In this document: piece after piece, positions 7,966 through 17,124 of the stretch
Position numbering within the stretch: position 1 is the stretch's first letter
How the letters are laid out: each line of letters opens with the position of its first letter
NCBI GenBank assembly: GCA_944332315.1
Contig: CALVJT010000037.1
Span: forward strand, 1-34,417
Length of the DNA: 34,417 nt
Direction: 5' to 3'
Source: an uncultured Clostridia bacterium
Lineage (GTDB): Bacteria; Bacillota; Clostridia; Christensenellales; UBA1242
Notes under the pieces: generated by a model
Databases searched by the model: none
The model's input: only the letters and a program-made list of their open reading frames with translations
Told to the model about the DNA's origin: nothing
Position numbers and translations under genes: made by a program

Positions 7966-8238
7966 ATGAGCAAAAAAATACCTTATGTGGAAAAAAGATT
8001 GATGGATAGAATTCAAAAAATGAATGTTAGCGGTGAGAAAAAGGTTATTAAAACTTGGTCAAGATCCAGCACAATCTATCCAGAATTTATCGGACACACT
8101 ATAGCCGTACACAACGGTAAAAAGTTTATACCTGTATATTGTTCAGTTGAATTAGTTGGGCACAAGTTAGGCGAGTTTGCACCTACGAGAACATTCCGCG
8201 GTCACGCAGGCGATAAAACTGCGAAAAAAGGTAAATAA
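7966..8238 (+). CDS. rpsS: 30S ribosomal protein S19
   Basis: S19 sits in the 30S head, near S13. The 90-residue product keeps [24 protein letters not shown] (recognised by [14 protein letters not shown]) and the C-terminal [14 protein letters not shown]. The start ATG 7966 has only a modest SD (AGGTGA) placed over the rplB stop region, so coupling to rplB is likely. Length is normal. Confidence 0.97.
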   Translation: MSKKIPYVEKRLMDRIQKMNVSGEKKVIKTWSRSSTIYPEFIGHTIAVHNGKKFIPVYCSVELVGHKLGEFAPTRTFRGHAGDKTAKKGK

Positions 8239-8250
8239 GGAGAATAAACA

Positions 8251-8646
8251 ATGGCTAAGAATATTAGAGAAAGAGCCCTTAAACGCGCCGAAAATAAAGA
8301 TAGAAGGCCTACCGCTACTGCAAAGTTTGTACGCATTAGCCCTAGCAAAGTAAATCGTGTTCTCAGCGCTATAAGAGGCAAAAAAGTAGACGAGGCTCTT
8401 GCCATTCTCAAGTACCTTCCAAATGGGGCCAGCGAAGAGGTTTACAAAGTTGTAAAGAGTGCAGCAGCCAATGCGGAAAACAATATGGGAATGAACAGAG
8501 ATGAGTTAGTTATCAGCGAAGCATATGCTAACGCTGGACCTATCCTAAAAAGAATTTTGCCACGCGGGCGTGGCAGTATGGATGTTATTGCTAAAAGAAC
8601 AAGCCATATAACTGTTAAACTAGCACAAGAAGGAGGTTCAAAGTAG
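8251..8646 (+). CDS. rplV: 50S ribosomal protein L22
   Basis: L22 contributes the beta-hairpin that narrows the 50S exit tunnel, where macrolide-resistance changes can occur. The 131-residue protein has [20 protein letters not shown] near the N-terminus and the hairpin region [25 protein letters not shown]; no insertion or deletion is evident in the hairpin. It carries about 15 extra basic residues at the N-terminus ([14 protein letters not shown]). The rpsC start lies one base after the stop. Confidence 0.97.
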   Translation: MAKNIRERALKRAENKDRRPTATAKFVRISPSKVNRVLSAIRGKKVDEALAILKYLPNGASEEVYKVVKSAAANAENNMGMNRDELVISEAYANAGPILKRILPRGRGSMDVIAKRTSHITVKLAQEGGSK

Positions 8647-8647
8647 T

Positions 8648-9322
8648 ATGGGACAGAAAGTAAGTCCACACGGACTCAGAGTTGGAATTAACAAAAATTG
8701 GAGTTCAGTTTGGTACGCAGATAAGGACGAATTTGCTAAGAATCTCCTAGAGGATAACAAAATTAGAGAGTTCTTAAAGAAAAAGTACTACAATTGCAAT
8801 ATTCGCAGTATTGAAATTGAAAGAACTGATTCAAGAATAATCGTTACAATAAATACTGGCCGTCCTGGTATGATTATCGGGCAAAAAGGCACAGGTATTG
8901 AGCAAATTAAGAAGGAATTGAGCAAATTGACCAATTCTAAAAACTTAATTTTGAATGTCAAGGAAGTTAAAAAAGTCGACCTTGATGCACAACTTGTCGC
9001 AGAAGGAATTGCACTGCAACTTGAAAAGCGCGTTGCATTTAAGCGCGCAGTTAAGGAAGTGCTTCCTCGTGTTATGAAAGCAGGCGCACAAGGAGTTAAA
9101 ATCATTGTTGGCGGGCGTCTTAATGGCGCAGAAATCGCACGCAGTGAGCAATTCCACCTAGGCTCTCTTCCATTGCACACTTTAAGAGCTGATATAGATT
9201 ATGGCGTAGCAAGTGCATTTACAACATACGGCGTAATCGGCGTTAAAGTTTGGATATATAAAGGCGACATTTTGGGGAAAAAGAAAATGCCAAAATCTAG
9301 CGATATGGGAGGAAATGACTAA
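8648..9322 (+). CDS. rpsC: 30S ribosomal protein S3
   Basis: S3 is a 30S head protein at the mRNA entry site, with helicase-like function. The 224 residues include the [14 protein letters not shown] start, a KH domain with [19 protein letters not shown], and the C-terminal domain with [20 protein letters not shown] and [13 protein letters not shown]. Its SD (AAGGAGG) lies inside the end of rplV. Its TAA overlaps the rplP start as TAATG. Confidence 0.97.
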   Translation: MGQKVSPHGLRVGINKNWSSVWYADKDEFAKNLLEDNKIREFLKKKYYNCNIRSIEIERTDSRIIVTINTGRPGMIIGQKGTGIEQIKKELSKLTNSKNLILNVKEVKKVDLDAQLVAEGIALQLEKRVAFKRAVKEVLPRVMKAGAQGVKIIVGGRLNGAEIARSEQFHLGSLPLHTLRADIDYGVASAFTTYGVIGVKVWIYKGDILGKKKMPKSSDMGGND

Positions 9323-9759
9323 TGTTAATGCCCAAAAGAGTAAAACACAGAAAGCAATTTCGTGGAACAATGAAGGGCAAGGCAACTAGTAACAACAAGA
9401 TTGCCTATGGCGATTATGCATTAGTTGCACTTGAACCTGGCTGGATAACCACTAACCAAATCGAGGCAGTGCGTGTAGCAGCCAATCGTTATATGAAAAG
9501 ACAAGGTAAATTGTGGATGAAAATATTCCCACATAAGCCTATAACAAGTAAACCTCTCGGCGTTCGTATGGGTGGCGGTAAAGGTCAGCCTGAACAATGG
9601 GTAGCAGTTGTAAGACCGGGCAACCTAATCGTAGAAATTGGAGGCGTTTCCGAGGAAATTGCTAGAGAAGCTCTGCGTTTAGCAAGCCACAAACTTCCAG
9701 TATTAACAAAGTTTGTTAAGAGAGAAGACGAAAATCTACAAGAAGGTGGGAGAGCGTGA
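9322..9759 (+). CDS. rplP: 50S ribosomal protein L16
   Basis: L16 organises the A-site region of the 50S subunit. The 145-residue product starts [15 protein letters not shown], matching the family from the first residue and supporting ATG 9322 over ATG 9328. It contains [20 protein letters not shown] and [19 protein letters not shown], where E. coli carries the hydroxylated arginine (family knowledge). Both ends overlap their neighbours (TAATG with rpsC, TGATG with rpmC), pointing to coupled translation. Confidence 0.97.
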   Translation: MLMPKRVKHRKQFRGTMKGKATSNNKIAYGDYALVALEPGWITTNQIEAVRVAANRYMKRQGKLWMKIFPHKPITSKPLGVRMGGGKGQPEQWVAVVRPGNLIVEIGGVSEEIAREALRLASHKLPVLTKFVKREDENLQEGGRA

Positions 9760-9965
9760 TGAAAGCAAAAGATTTGAAAGAAATGACAAACGACGAGCTA
9801 GAAGCCAAATTGAAAGCGCTTAAAGGCGAACTTTTCAACTTGAGATTCTCTCACGCAACAGGGCAACTAGCTAATCCCATGCAAATAAACAACACCAAAA
9901 AGGATATTGCAAGAGTTTTGACTATTATGAAGCAACGCGAAAGTCAAAATTCAAGCAATAACTAA
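9759..9965 (+). CDS. rpmC: 50S ribosomal protein L29
   Basis: L29 lies beside L23 at the tunnel exit. The 68-residue all-helical protein has [35 protein letters not shown] and the basic C-terminal helix. I chose ATG 9759, which overlaps the rplP stop as TGATG, because the family begins at MKAKDL; an in-frame GTG lies one codon upstream. The stop TAA ends at 9965, inside the SD region of rpsQ. Confidence 0.96.
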   Translation: MKAKDLKEMTNDELEAKLKALKGELFNLRFSHATGQLANPMQINNTKKDIARVLTIMKQRESQNSSNN

Positions 9966-9979
9966 TGGGAGGGTCGAAA

Positions 9980-10243
9980 ATGGAAAATGAACAACAAAGA
10001 AACAGTCGCAAAACACTCATAGGTATGGTGGTAAGCGATAAAATGGACAAAACCATAGTTGTTGAAGTTAGAAGTAGCAAGCGTTCAAAGTTCAAAAAAG
10101 TTGTAAAAGTTACAAAGCGCTATAAGGTGCACGATGAGAACAATGAATGTGAAGTAGGCGATAGAGTCGAAATCGCTGAGACAAGACACTTAAGCAAAGA
10201 TAAGTACTTTAGGCTTGTCAGAATTGTCGAGAAAAAGAAATAA
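9980..10243 (+). CDS. rpsQ: 30S ribosomal protein S17
   Basis: S17 is a primary 16S rRNA-binding protein with an OB fold. The 87-residue product has [19 protein letters not shown], then [19 protein letters not shown] and [22 protein letters not shown] 9980 was chosen because GGGAGGG at 9967-9973 lies 6 bases upstream; an in-frame ATG at 9965 overlaps the rpmC stop but would put the SD inside the gene. Length is normal. Confidence 0.96.
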   Translation: MENEQQRNSRKTLIGMVVSDKMDKTIVVEVRSSKRSKFKKVVKVTKRYKVHDENNECEVGDRVEIAETRHLSKDKYFRLVRIVEKKK

Positions 10244-10263
10244 TCTACTAGGAGGATGAGGTT

Positions 10264-10632
10264 ATGATTCAACCAGAAACAAAATTGAAAGTAGCCGATA
10301 ACACAGGTGCTAAAATTGTAAAATGCATTCGTGTATTAGGCGGGTCTTTTAGAAAAAGTGGAAATATTGGCGACATCATAGTTGCAGCAGTGCAAACTGC
10401 TACTCCTGGTGGAGTTGTTAAAAAGGGCGATGTTGTTAAATGTGTAATTGTGCGTTCTGTAAAAGGCACTCGCCGTGAGGATGGCTCTTACATTAAATTT
10501 GACGATAATGCCGTTGTTTTGATTGACAAGGATAAGCAACCGCGCGGGACTCGTATTTTTGGCCCCGTAGCAAGAGAAATTCGTGACCAAGGATACTTAA
10601 AAATAAGTAGTCTTGCACAAGAGGTACTATAA
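10264..10632 (+). CDS. rplN: 50S ribosomal protein L14
   Basis: L14 binds 23S rRNA at the subunit interface and, in other bacteria, the silencing factor RsfS. The 122-residue protein matches family length, with [17 protein letters not shown] at the N-terminus, the [17 protein letters not shown] strand pair, and [20 protein letters not shown] at the C-terminus. ATG 10264 follows AGGAGG. It is first of the genes called the spc operon in E. coli, but no separate promoter is visible here. Confidence 0.98.
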   Translation: MIQPETKLKVADNTGAKIVKCIRVLGGSFRKSGNIGDIIVAAVQTATPGGVVKKGDVVKCVIVRSVKGTRREDGSYIKFDDNAVVLIDKDKQPRGTRIFGPVAREIRDQGYLKISSLAQEVL

Positions 10633-10643
10633 GGGAGGAAATG

Positions 10644-11051
10644 ATGGCAAAATTGAATGTTAAAAGAGGCGACACAGTTGTTGTGCTTGCTGGCAAAGAT
10701 AATGGCAAAACAGGCAAAATTTTGGTTTCTTACCCTAAAAAGAACCGTGTGCTTGTCGAAGGCGTTAATATAATCACTAAAGCTAAAAAACCAAAAAATG
10801 CGCAGGAAAAGGGCGGAATTTTTAAGGAGGAAGCTCCTATCGATGCGTCTAATGTAATGATTATTTGCCCTAATTGTGGCAAAGCAACAAGAGTGGCTCA
10901 CCAAGTGGTAGATGGAAAGAAAGCTCGCGTTTGTAAAAAGTGCGGTGCTACTCTAGATGCCAAAGCAAAGAAAACCACTAAAAAAGAAAAGTCGAAACAG
11001 GCTAAAAAGCCAGCAGAAGCAGTTAAAACTGAAGAAGCTAATCATGAATAA
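10644..11051 (+). CDS. rplX: 50S ribosomal protein L24, with Cys4 motif and extended C-terminus
   Basis: L24 is an assembly initiator with a KOW/SH3 fold. The KOW part (VKRGDTVVVLAGKDNGKTG) is typical, and CPNC ... CKKC near the C-terminus is a potential zinc-binding pair. At 135 residues it exceeds the usual 100-110, because about 25 Lys/Ala/Glu-rich residues are added after the Cys motif. ATG 10644 is preferred over ATG 10641 because of its spacing to GGGAGG (10633-10638). The tail is probably disordered and RNA-binding (inference). Confidence 0.96.
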   Translation: MAKLNVKRGDTVVVLAGKDNGKTGKILVSYPKKNRVLVEGVNIITKAKKPKNAQEKGGIFKEEAPIDASNVMIICPNCGKATRVAHQVVDGKKARVCKKCGATLDAKAKKTTKKEKSKQAKKPAEAVKTEEANHE

Positions 11052-11076
11052 TAGGAATCAACCCTAGGAGGAGATA

Positions 11077-11628
11077 ATGGCAAACACAGAAAAGCCAAGA
11101 TTTCAAGTGCAGTATGAAGAAGTCAAAAAGGAACTTATGAACGAGCTTGGCTATAAAAATATCAATCAAGTTCCTAAACTTGAAAAGATTGTTTTGAATA
11201 TGGGGCTTGGCGATGTTAAGGATAATTCAAAATCGTTCAATATGGCTGTAGATGAACTCGGACTAATTACTGGGCAAAAACCTATTGTCACAAAGGCAAA
11301 GAAATCTATCTCAAACTTTAAGTTAAGACAAAACCAAAGCATTGGTGCTAAAGTTACCCTTCGTGGTAGCAATATGTATGAATTCTTTGATAGATTCATA
11401 TCGGTAGTACTTCCACGCGTTCGTGACTTTGATGGTGTGTCCACTAAGTCATTTGATGGTAGAGGAAACTACAACATAGGCATCAAGGAACAGTTGATTT
11501 TCCCTGAAATAAGTTATGAAAATATCGATAAAGTCAGAGGACTTGATATTTGTTTCGTTACAACTGCAAAATCTAATGATGAGGCAAAGGCATTGCTTAC
11601 AGCACTTGGTATGCCTTTCAAAAAGTAG
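11077..11628 (+). CDS. rplE: 50S ribosomal protein L5
   Basis: L5 binds 5S rRNA in the central protuberance and contacts the P-site tRNA. The 183 residues include [37 protein letters not shown], and the loop [22 protein letters not shown] followed by FPEI. ATG 11077 has AGGAGG upstream. Length is normal, and rpsN follows 9 bases later. Confidence 0.98.
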   Translation: MANTEKPRFQVQYEEVKKELMNELGYKNINQVPKLEKIVLNMGLGDVKDNSKSFNMAVDELGLITGQKPIVTKAKKSISNFKLRQNQSIGAKVTLRGSNMYEFFDRFISVVLPRVRDFDGVSTKSFDGRGNYNIGIKEQLIFPEISYENIDKVRGLDICFVTTAKSNDEAKALLTALGMPFKK

Positions 11629-11637
11629 GAGGAAATA

Positions 11638-11823
11638 ATGGCAAGAAAAGCGTTGATTGTTAAACAACAAAGAAAACAAAAGTATTCCACTCGTGAATAC
11701 ACTCGTTGCGCTATTTGTGGGCGTCCTCATGCAGTTTTAAGAAAATATGGAATATGCAGAATTTGCTTCCGAGAGCTCGCTTATAAGGGCGAAATTCCGG
11801 GAGTAAAAAAGGCAAGCTGGTAA
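11638..11823 (+). CDS. rpsN: 30S ribosomal protein S14, type Z (zinc-binding)
   Basis: The short, 61-residue form of S14 carries Cys24-x2-Cys27 and Cys40-x2-Cys43, the zinc-binding set of type Z S14. It ends with [11 protein letters not shown], the family C-terminus. The SD is AGGAGG just upstream. Its place between rplE and rpsH is standard for Gram-positive bacteria. No zinc-independent paralogue is present in the window. Confidence 0.97.
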   Translation: MARKALIVKQQRKQKYSTREYTRCAICGRPHAVLRKYGICRICFRELAYKGEIPGVKKASW

Positions 11824-11838
11824 GGAGGATAATGTAAA

Positions 11839-12237
11839 ATGACGACTAATGACCCAATAGCAGATATGCTCACTAGAATTCGTAACGCACTCTTGGCTCA
11901 CCACGAAAGCGTTGTAATACCTAGTTCTAATATAAAAAAGAGCATTGCCGAAATTTTGCTTGACGAAGGATTTATTCAGGGATTCAAAATTGATGAAAAA
12001 GATGGAAAGGCAAGCATTATTATCGAATTAAAATACAGTGACAAGCGTCACAGTGTTATTAGTGGATTAAAAAGAATTTCCAAGCCAGGCTTGCGCATTT
12101 ACGCAGGTGTAGACGAGTTACCAAAAGTTCTAAACGGACTTGGAATAGCTATTGTATCAACTAATAAAGGATTAATGACAGACGAGCAGGCAAGACAAGC
12201 CAAATTAGGTGGCGAAATTATTGCCTATGTGTGGTAA
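11839..12237 (+). CDS. rpsH: 30S ribosomal protein S8
   Basis: S8 is a primary 16S rRNA-binding protein and the spc-operon regulator in E. coli. The 132-residue product has [19 protein letters not shown] at the N-terminus and [20 protein letters not shown] near the C-terminus. ATG 11839 is used; an earlier out-of-frame ATG at 11832 is followed at once by TAA. AAGGAGG precedes at 11822-11828. Confidence 0.97.
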   Translation: MTTNDPIADMLTRIRNALLAHHESVVIPSSNIKKSIAEILLDEGFIQGFKIDEKDGKASIIIELKYSDKRHSVISGLKRISKPGLRIYAGVDELPKVLNGLGIAIVSTNKGLMTDEQARQAKLGGEIIAYVW

Positions 12238-12252
12238 TGGGAGGAGAATAAT

Positions 12253-12801
12253 ATGTCAAGAATAGGTAGACATCCAATCGCTATCCCAGCAAACACACAG
12301 GTTGAGTTCAAGGACAACAACGTTGTCACTGTAACTGGACCGCTGGGACAGTTGGAAAGAAAATTTAATAAAGAAGTATCTTTTGAAAAAGACGGCGATA
12401 ACATCATTGTTAAGCGTTGCGATGATTCTAAAACCGCGCGCTCTATGCACGGCCTTAGCAGAACATTGCTGAACAATATGATTGAAGGCGTTACAAAAGG
12501 TTATACAAAAAAATTGATTGTGAATGGTGTCGGCTTTAAGGCTACAAAACAAGGTGATAAGTTAATTCTAGATTTAGGATTTTCTAAGCCTAAAGAAGTT
12601 TTAGATGCTGATGGCGTTACAACAAGTTGCCCTAGCATAACCGAAGTTGAGGTTAAGGGCATTGATAAGGAAAAAGTCGGTCAATTCGCTGCGAAAATAC
12701 GCGATATAAAGAGAGTTGAGCCTTATCACTTATACGGCATCCGCTATGCAGATGAAGTAGTTATTAAGAAAGAGGGCAGTAAGACTGCTGGTAAAAAATA
12801 A
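12253..12801 (+). CDS. rplF: 50S ribosomal protein L6
   Basis: L6 lies near the GTPase-associated region of the 50S subunit. The 182-residue protein has MSRIGRHPIAIP, VTGPLGQLERKFN, and MHGLSRTLLNNMIEGVTKGY; two similar domains follow each other as in the family. The usual C-terminal KRVEPYHLYGIRYADEVVIKKEG region (key words VEPYHLYGIRYADE) is intact. GGGAGGAG precedes the ATG. Confidence 0.97.
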   Translation: MSRIGRHPIAIPANTQVEFKDNNVVTVTGPLGQLERKFNKEVSFEKDGDNIIVKRCDDSKTARSMHGLSRTLLNNMIEGVTKGYTKKLIVNGVGFKATKQGDKLILDLGFSKPKEVLDADGVTTSCPSITEVEVKGIDKEKVGQFAAKIRDIKRVEPYHLYGIRYADEVVIKKEGSKTAGKK

Positions 12802-12813
12802 GGAGAGTAGCAA

Positions 12814-13182
12814 ATGATTATTAAACAAGATAAAAATCAATTAAGAAAAAAGCGTCATTTGAGAGTGAGAAACAAAGTTAAAGGTACTCAGGAACAACCT
12901 AGACTAAATGTTTATAGAAGTACTACTCACATCTATACTCAAATTATTGACGATGAAAGAGGCATTACACTAGCAAGTGCTTCTACAGTCGAAAAAGCCC
13001 TAGCAAGCGCACTAAAAGGTAAAACTAAGTTAGAGCAAGCAAAAATTATTGGCGAAACAATTGCAAAGCGTGCTTTAGATAAGGGCATCAAAAAAGTCGT
13101 ATTTGACCGCGGTGGATATTTGTACACTGGGCGTGTTAAAGAAATCGCTGAAGGTGCAAGAACAGGAGGTTTGGAGCTATAA
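12814..13182 (+). CDS. rplR: 50S ribosomal protein L18
   Basis: L18 binds 5S rRNA together with L5. The 122-residue protein has the basic N-terminus [20 protein letters not shown], then [18 protein letters not shown], and ends [22 protein letters not shown] with a short tail. The SD AAGGAG lies upstream. Its TAA overlaps an ATG at 13182, but the true rpsE start is probably 13194. Confidence 0.97.
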   Translation: MIIKQDKNQLRKKRHLRVRNKVKGTQEQPRLNVYRSTTHIYTQIIDDERGITLASASTVEKALASALKGKTKLEQAKIIGETIAKRALDKGIKKVVFDRGGYLYTGRVKEIAEGARTGGLEL

Positions 13183-13193
13183 TGGAGGAAAAT

Positions 13194-13850
13194 ATGGAAA
13201 ACAATGTTGAAAACAACGAAGTTATCAATGAAACCGTTGAACAACCTAATGTAGAAAGCACAGAAAAAGTTGAAAATGGCGATGCAAAACGCGGTGGAAA
13301 ACGCTTTGATAAAAACAAAAAATTTGGCAAGCGCGATGATAGAAAGCGCCGTGATGATAGACGCCCTCGTGATGAGATGGAAAGCAGGGTAGTATCAAGG
13401 CGCAGAGTGCAAAAATCTGTACAAGGTGGTGATATCACTACTTATTCAGTACTAGTAGTGGTTGGCGATAAAAAAGGAAGAGTTGGCATTGGTCGCGGAA
13501 AATCTCGTGAGCAAACCGAAGCCGTAGATAAGGCTATAAGAAATGCTAAAAAGAATGTAGTTACTATTTCTATGGAAGGCACAACAATTCCTCACGCTAC
13601 CGAAGGCAAGTTTGGAACAAGCAAAATTATAATGTTGCCAGCTAAAGATGGTAATGGTATCATAGCAGGTGGCGCAGCTCGTGCCGTTATAGAACTTGCA
13701 GGTATACGCGATATTACCACTAAGTTGCACGGCAGTTCAAATAAAGAAAACTGCGTTAAGGCAACTTTGCAAGCGCTTATAGGTTTAAGAACGCTTGACC
13801 AAGCTATGAAATTGCGTGGCAAAAACGAAAATACAGTGGAGGGCAACTAG
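13194..13850 (+). CDS. rpsE: 30S ribosomal protein S5 with long charged N-terminal extension
   Basis: S5 is at the 30S back, near the mRNA entry and decoding fidelity sites. From ATG 13194 (GGAGG at 13184-13188) it has 218 residues; about 60 at the N-terminus are extra, first acidic and then Arg/Lys/Asp-rich. The core shows [28 protein letters not shown] and [19 protein letters not shown]. In the loop where most bacteria have VKGGR, this protein reads VQGGD (Gln77, Asp80), and GYGKA is GRGKS. An alternative ATG at 13182 would add four residues. Confidence 0.95.
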   Translation: MENNVENNEVINETVEQPNVESTEKVENGDAKRGGKRFDKNKKFGKRDDRKRRDDRRPRDEMESRVVSRRRVQKSVQGGDITTYSVLVVVGDKKGRVGIGRGKSREQTEAVDKAIRNAKKNVVTISMEGTTIPHATEGKFGTSKIIMLPAKDGNGIIAGGAARAVIELAGIRDITTKLHGSSNKENCVKATLQALIGLRTLDQAMKLRGKNENTVEGN

Positions 13851-13852
13851 TT

Positions 13853-14119
13853 ATGGCAGAAACTAAAGATGTTGAGGTTGTTGAAAACAAAGAAGTTGTA
13901 GAAAAAAAGCCAAAAGCTACCTCCAAATCAAAGAAAAGTAAGAAAGAAATTAAAATTACTTTAATAAGAAGTGCTTGTTCTGCTAAACCTAATCAACGCA
14001 AAACTTGCGAAGCATTGGGTTTAAGAAAGTTAAACGCAAGCAAGGTAGTGGAAGATACTCCAGCTATTCGCGGAATGATTTTCACAATCAAACACCTTGT
14101 TAAAGTAGAAGAACTTTAA
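13853..14119 (+). CDS. rpmD: 50S ribosomal protein L30 with Lys/Glu-rich N-terminal extension
   Basis: The last 57 residues are a complete L30: [43 protein letters not shown] and HLVKVEE are the landmarks. About 30 residues of Val/Glu and then Lys/Ser are added in front, giving 88 residues against the usual 58-60. The ATG at 13853 lies two bases after the rpsE stop and has a GGAGGG site; no start closer to the core has an SD, so the extension looks genuine. Confidence 0.94.
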   Translation: MAETKDVEVVENKEVVEKKPKATSKSKKSKKEIKITLIRSACSAKPNQRKTCEALGLRKLNASKVVEDTPAIRGMIFTIKHLVKVEEL

Positions 14120-14136
14120 GGAAGGAGGGCGAATTT

Positions 14137-14583
14137 ATGAATATACACGAATTGAGTCCTGCTCCTAATTCTACGAAAAAAGCAAAGCGCGTTGGTCGTG
14201 GTGTGGGTAGCGGACTAGGCAAGACTTCTGGCAGAGGACAAAAAGGACAAAATTCACGCAGTGGCGGTGGTGTTAGAATAGGTTTTGAAGGCGGACAAAT
14301 GCCTTTAATTCGTAGACTACCTCGTCGTGGATTCAACAACAATGAGTTCAAAAAACAATATTCTATCGTCAATGTTTGTGACTTAAATAAGCTTGATGAT
14401 GGCACTGTTGTAGATATTGCATTGCTAAAAGAAAAAAGAATTATAGGCAAAATTGAAAAATTTGGCTTAAAAGTTCTTGGCAATGGCGAATTGAATAAAA
14501 AATTGACTGTCAAAGCCGCTGTTTTTACGAAATCTGCTCAAGAGAAAATCGAAAAAGCAGGCGGAAAAATTGAGGTGCAATAA
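14137..14583 (+). CDS. rplO: 50S ribosomal protein L15
   Basis: L15 is a late-assembly 50S protein with a long, basic N-terminal arm. The 148-residue product keeps [53 protein letters not shown] and RRLPRRGF, then a globular C-terminal half. AAGGAGGG precedes the start. Its TAA overlaps secY as TAATG, the usual arrangement of these genes. Confidence 0.97.
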   Translation: MNIHELSPAPNSTKKAKRVGRGVGSGLGKTSGRGQKGQNSRSGGGVRIGFEGGQMPLIRRLPRRGFNNNEFKKQYSIVNVCDLNKLDDGTVVDIALLKEKRIIGKIEKFGLKVLGNGELNKKLTVKAAVFTKSAQEKIEKAGGKIEVQ

Positions 14584-15869
14584 TGTTTGAAAACTTGAGA
14601 GATGCCTTTAAAGCAAAGGATGTGCGAAAGAAAATTCTTTGGACACTCCTAATTTTGCTTATATATAGATTAGGATGCTGGCTTCCTATTCCTGGCATTG
14701 CATTTGATTATTTTAGCACTAATGAAAGTGATTTCTTATCGTTAATGAGTGCAATCACTGGTGGAGCGCTCGCTAATGGAGCATTCTTGGCGCTGGGTGT
14801 AATTCCGTACATCAGTGCATCAATTATAATGCAATTGTTAACTTTTGGTATACCTGCCTTGGAAAGATTATCTAAACAGGGTGATGCAGGTAGAAAGAAA
14901 ATTGCGTTCTATACAAGAATATTAACATTTGTTTTAGCGCTAATACAAAGCATTGGTATTGTGTATGGCTTTGGGGTACAAAGTTTCTTAAATGCGGATG
15001 CATTAGGTGGAGCGCCACTATGGCTTGTTGGCACAGTTGTTGTACTGTTGCTTGTAGCTGGTGCAATGTTTACTATGTGGTTAGGTGAAAAAATTACCGA
15101 TTTAGGAATAGGTAACGGACTATCACTTCTCGTGTTCATAGGTATCATCTCAAGTGCTGGCACTGCATTAATTCAAAGTTTTGTAGGTTTAGCAGATAAT
15201 ATTGATTATCTTTGGGATATATTAATATTTGTAGCTTTACTTTTAATCATATTCTGGTTAATGACTTTTGTGGACCTATCTGTAAGAAAGATTCCTGTAA
15301 ACTATGCAAAACAAATTAGGGGCAGAAAGATGTATGGTGGACAATCTACCAACATACCAATAAAGGTAAACAGTTTTGGTGTAATGCCTATCATCTTTGC
15401 AATGAGTTTTATAATGTTCCCGCAATATATAATTCAAATTTTCTGGCCGAATTCTGATGCAATGTTCTGGTATCAAGATTGGTTAGGTGCTGGTACTCCA
15501 ATTTACTTTGTTTTATCTGCTATTTTAATACTGTTTTTCTCGTATTTTTACGGAAGTATGGTATTTAAGCCAGACGAAATTAGTAGACAATTACAACAAA
15601 ATGGTGGATTTATTCCTAATCATCGAGCAGGCAAACAAACTGCCGATTATCTCAAAAAAATATCCAATAGAATTACATTATTTGGAGCAATATATCTAAC
15701 ACTTGTTTTCATAGTTCCTACACTTATATTCTCATTTGTAGCAACTGGTGGACTTGTAAATGCATTTACAGCAACAGGTATGTTGATCGTTGTCAGCGTT
15801 GCGCTTGAGTTTGATAAACAACTTGAAGGACAGTTGATGATGAAAAATTATAAAGGATTCCTAAAATAA
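14583..15869 (+). CDS. secY: Protein translocase subunit SecY
   Basis: SecY is the membrane channel of the Sec translocase. The 428-residue product has multiple hydrophobic segments in the usual ten-helix pattern. Landmarks are LIYRLGCWLPIPGIAFDYF in the first helix, GVIPYISASIIMQLL in the plug/TM2 region, ITDLGIGNGLSLLVFIGI, and the cytoplasmic loop with RKIPVNYAKQIRG. The GGFIPNHRAGKQTADYL segment matches the cytoplasmic C5 loop involved in SecA and ribosome contact. Start and stop both overlap neighbouring genes (TAATG), linking its translation to rplO and adk. Confidence 0.97.
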   Translation: MFENLRDAFKAKDVRKKILWTLLILLIYRLGCWLPIPGIAFDYFSTNESDFLSLMSAITGGALANGAFLALGVIPYISASIIMQLLTFGIPALERLSKQGDAGRKKIAFYTRILTFVLALIQSIGIVYGFGVQSFLNADALGGAPLWLVGTVVVLLLVAGAMFTMWLGEKITDLGIGNGLSLLVFIGIISSAGTALIQSFVGLADNIDYLWDILIFVALLLIIFWLMTFVDLSVRKIPVNYAKQIRGRKMYGGQSTNIPIKVNSFGVMPIIFAMSFIMFPQYIIQIFWPNSDAMFWYQDWLGAGTPIYFVLSAILILFFSYFYGSMVFKPDEISRQLQQNGGFIPNHRAGKQTADYLKKISNRITLFGAIYLTLVFIVPTLIFSFVATGGLVNAFTATGMLIVVSVALEFDKQLEGQLMMKNYKGFLK

Positions 15870-16486
15870 TGAATTTAGTACTATTGGGGCCACCTGCAAG
15901 TGGCAAGGGTACCTGTTCCCAATATTTGGTTAACAAGTACCAATTTACCCATATATCAATGGGAGATTTGCTCCGCAAATTTGCAGAGCAATCTACCAAT
16001 ATGGGCATGATGGTGCGCGAAACTCTTTCAAAAGGTAAAATTTTGGAGGAGAGCGTAACTACAAAAATATTACACAATTATTTAATAGAAAATAATCTAT
16101 TTGATAATATACTGCTTGATGGGTATCCGCGCGGACTAAAGTCTGTTAACCTAATGCAAGAATTTTTGAGTATTAAAAAAGTAATTGTACTTGAGGCGGA
16201 ATTTGAACTAATCAAGCAACGCATCCTCAATCGTCTAATTTGTCCTAACTGTAATAAAGTGTTTTCAAAACTTGAATACAGTTTGGATAAATGCGATGTT
16301 TGTGGTGCTACTCTTACTACTCGCAGTGATGATAATATTGAATCACTTACAGTTAGAATGCAAGAGTATCAAAATTTAACTTTACCCGTTATAGAATACT
16401 ACCAAAAATTGGGTTTAGTATATAAAATCAATGCTCAAGAGAACTATAAAATTCAATTAGATAAACTTATGGGATTATTAAAATGA
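15869..16486 (+). CDS. adk: Adenylate kinase paralogue 1 (R88 kept, other AMP-site residues changed)
   Basis: This would convert ATP and AMP to two ADP. The 205-residue protein aligns without gaps to E. coli Adk in its first 93 positions. It has the P-loop GPPASGKGT (7-15), DLLR with Arg36, and Arg88 in DGYPRG. The LID holds Cys125, Cys128, Cys142 and Cys145, which would bind zinc, and the RSDDN arginine. Canonical Thr31 is Met, GFPRT is GYPRG, and Gln92, which reads the adenine of AMP, is Ser. The secY overlap is TAATG, and the next kinase gene overlaps by four bases (ATGA). It is likely an active NMP kinase, but its AMP specificity is uncertain. Confidence 0.88.
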   Translation: MNLVLLGPPASGKGTCSQYLVNKYQFTHISMGDLLRKFAEQSTNMGMMVRETLSKGKILEESVTTKILHNYLIENNLFDNILLDGYPRGLKSVNLMQEFLSIKKVIVLEAEFELIKQRILNRLICPNCNKVFSKLEYSLDKCDVCGATLTTRSDDNIESLTVRMQEYQNLTLPVIEYYQKLGLVYKINAQENYKIQLDKLMGLLK

Positions 16487-17121
16487 ACATTCTTTTAATT
16501 GGGGCACCTGGTAGTGGCAAAGGTACACTATCACAAAAACTTACCAAAAAGTATAAACTAAAGCATCTTTCTACGGGCGATATTTTTCGTGCCGAAATTG
16601 CAGAAGGCACCGAGCGCGGTCAGATACTCAAGCAGGCGATGGAGCAGGGATTGCTTGCACCGAGCGACATACTTCTTGAGGTTATGAAAGATAGATTGTC
16701 GAAAAGCGAGTGTGCTGATAATGTGTTGTTAGATGGCTTTGGTAAGACGCTTGAAGAGGCAAAGGAACTCCATTCATTTTATAAAATTGATAAAGTTATA
16801 TTTTTGGATGTAGATTACGGTACAGTTCTTAAGAGAATACTAAAACGCCGTATATGCCCAGATTGTGGTTTTGTTACAACAGTTGACCAATCTGGCGAAG
16901 TTTGTGAAAAATGCGGGTCTAAACTAATAAGTCGAATTGATGACAATGAGCAAACCTTTAGCAAGCGCTATCAAGTTTTTATGGAGCAAACTATGCCTAT
17001 TGTCAAATATTTTGATGAAGCAAAAATTCTTACAAAAATTAATGCAAACGATTCAATTGACAAAATATATGCCAAAGTTTGTAACATTGTTGAAGGCAAT
17101 ACTAAAGAAATAGAAAAATAA
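16483..17121 (+). CDS. adk: Adenylate kinase paralogue 2 (R88 changed to Lys)
   Basis: This 212-residue adenylate kinase family member lies directly after the first. The P-loop GAPGSGKGT (7-15), STGD (30-33), Arg36 and a zinc LID (Cys125, Cys128, Cys141, Cys144) are intact. However, the AMP-binding motif DGFPRT reads DGFGKT: Pro87 is Gly, Arg88 is Lys, and Gln92 is Glu. It keeps Thr31, which paralogue 1 lost, so each copy lacks a different part of the site. It overlaps the upstream gene by ATGA, so both are made together. Its substrate may not be AMP; which copy is the housekeeping enzyme cannot be settled by sequence. Confidence 0.86.
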   Translation: MNILLIGAPGSGKGTLSQKLTKKYKLKHLSTGDIFRAEIAEGTERGQILKQAMEQGLLAPSDILLEVMKDRLSKSECADNVLLDGFGKTLEEAKELHSFYKIDKVIFLDVDYGTVLKRILKRRICPDCGFVTTVDQSGEVCEKCGSKLISRIDDNEQTFSKRYQVFMEQTMPIVKYFDEAKILTKINANDSIDKIYAKVCNIVEGNTKEIEK

Positions 17122-17124
17122 GTA

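Noticed and set aside
13182..13193. ATG 13182 as the rpsE start, overlapping the rplR stop
   Set aside because: The SD GGAGG at 13184-13188 would lie inside the gene; ATG 13194 has correct spacing.
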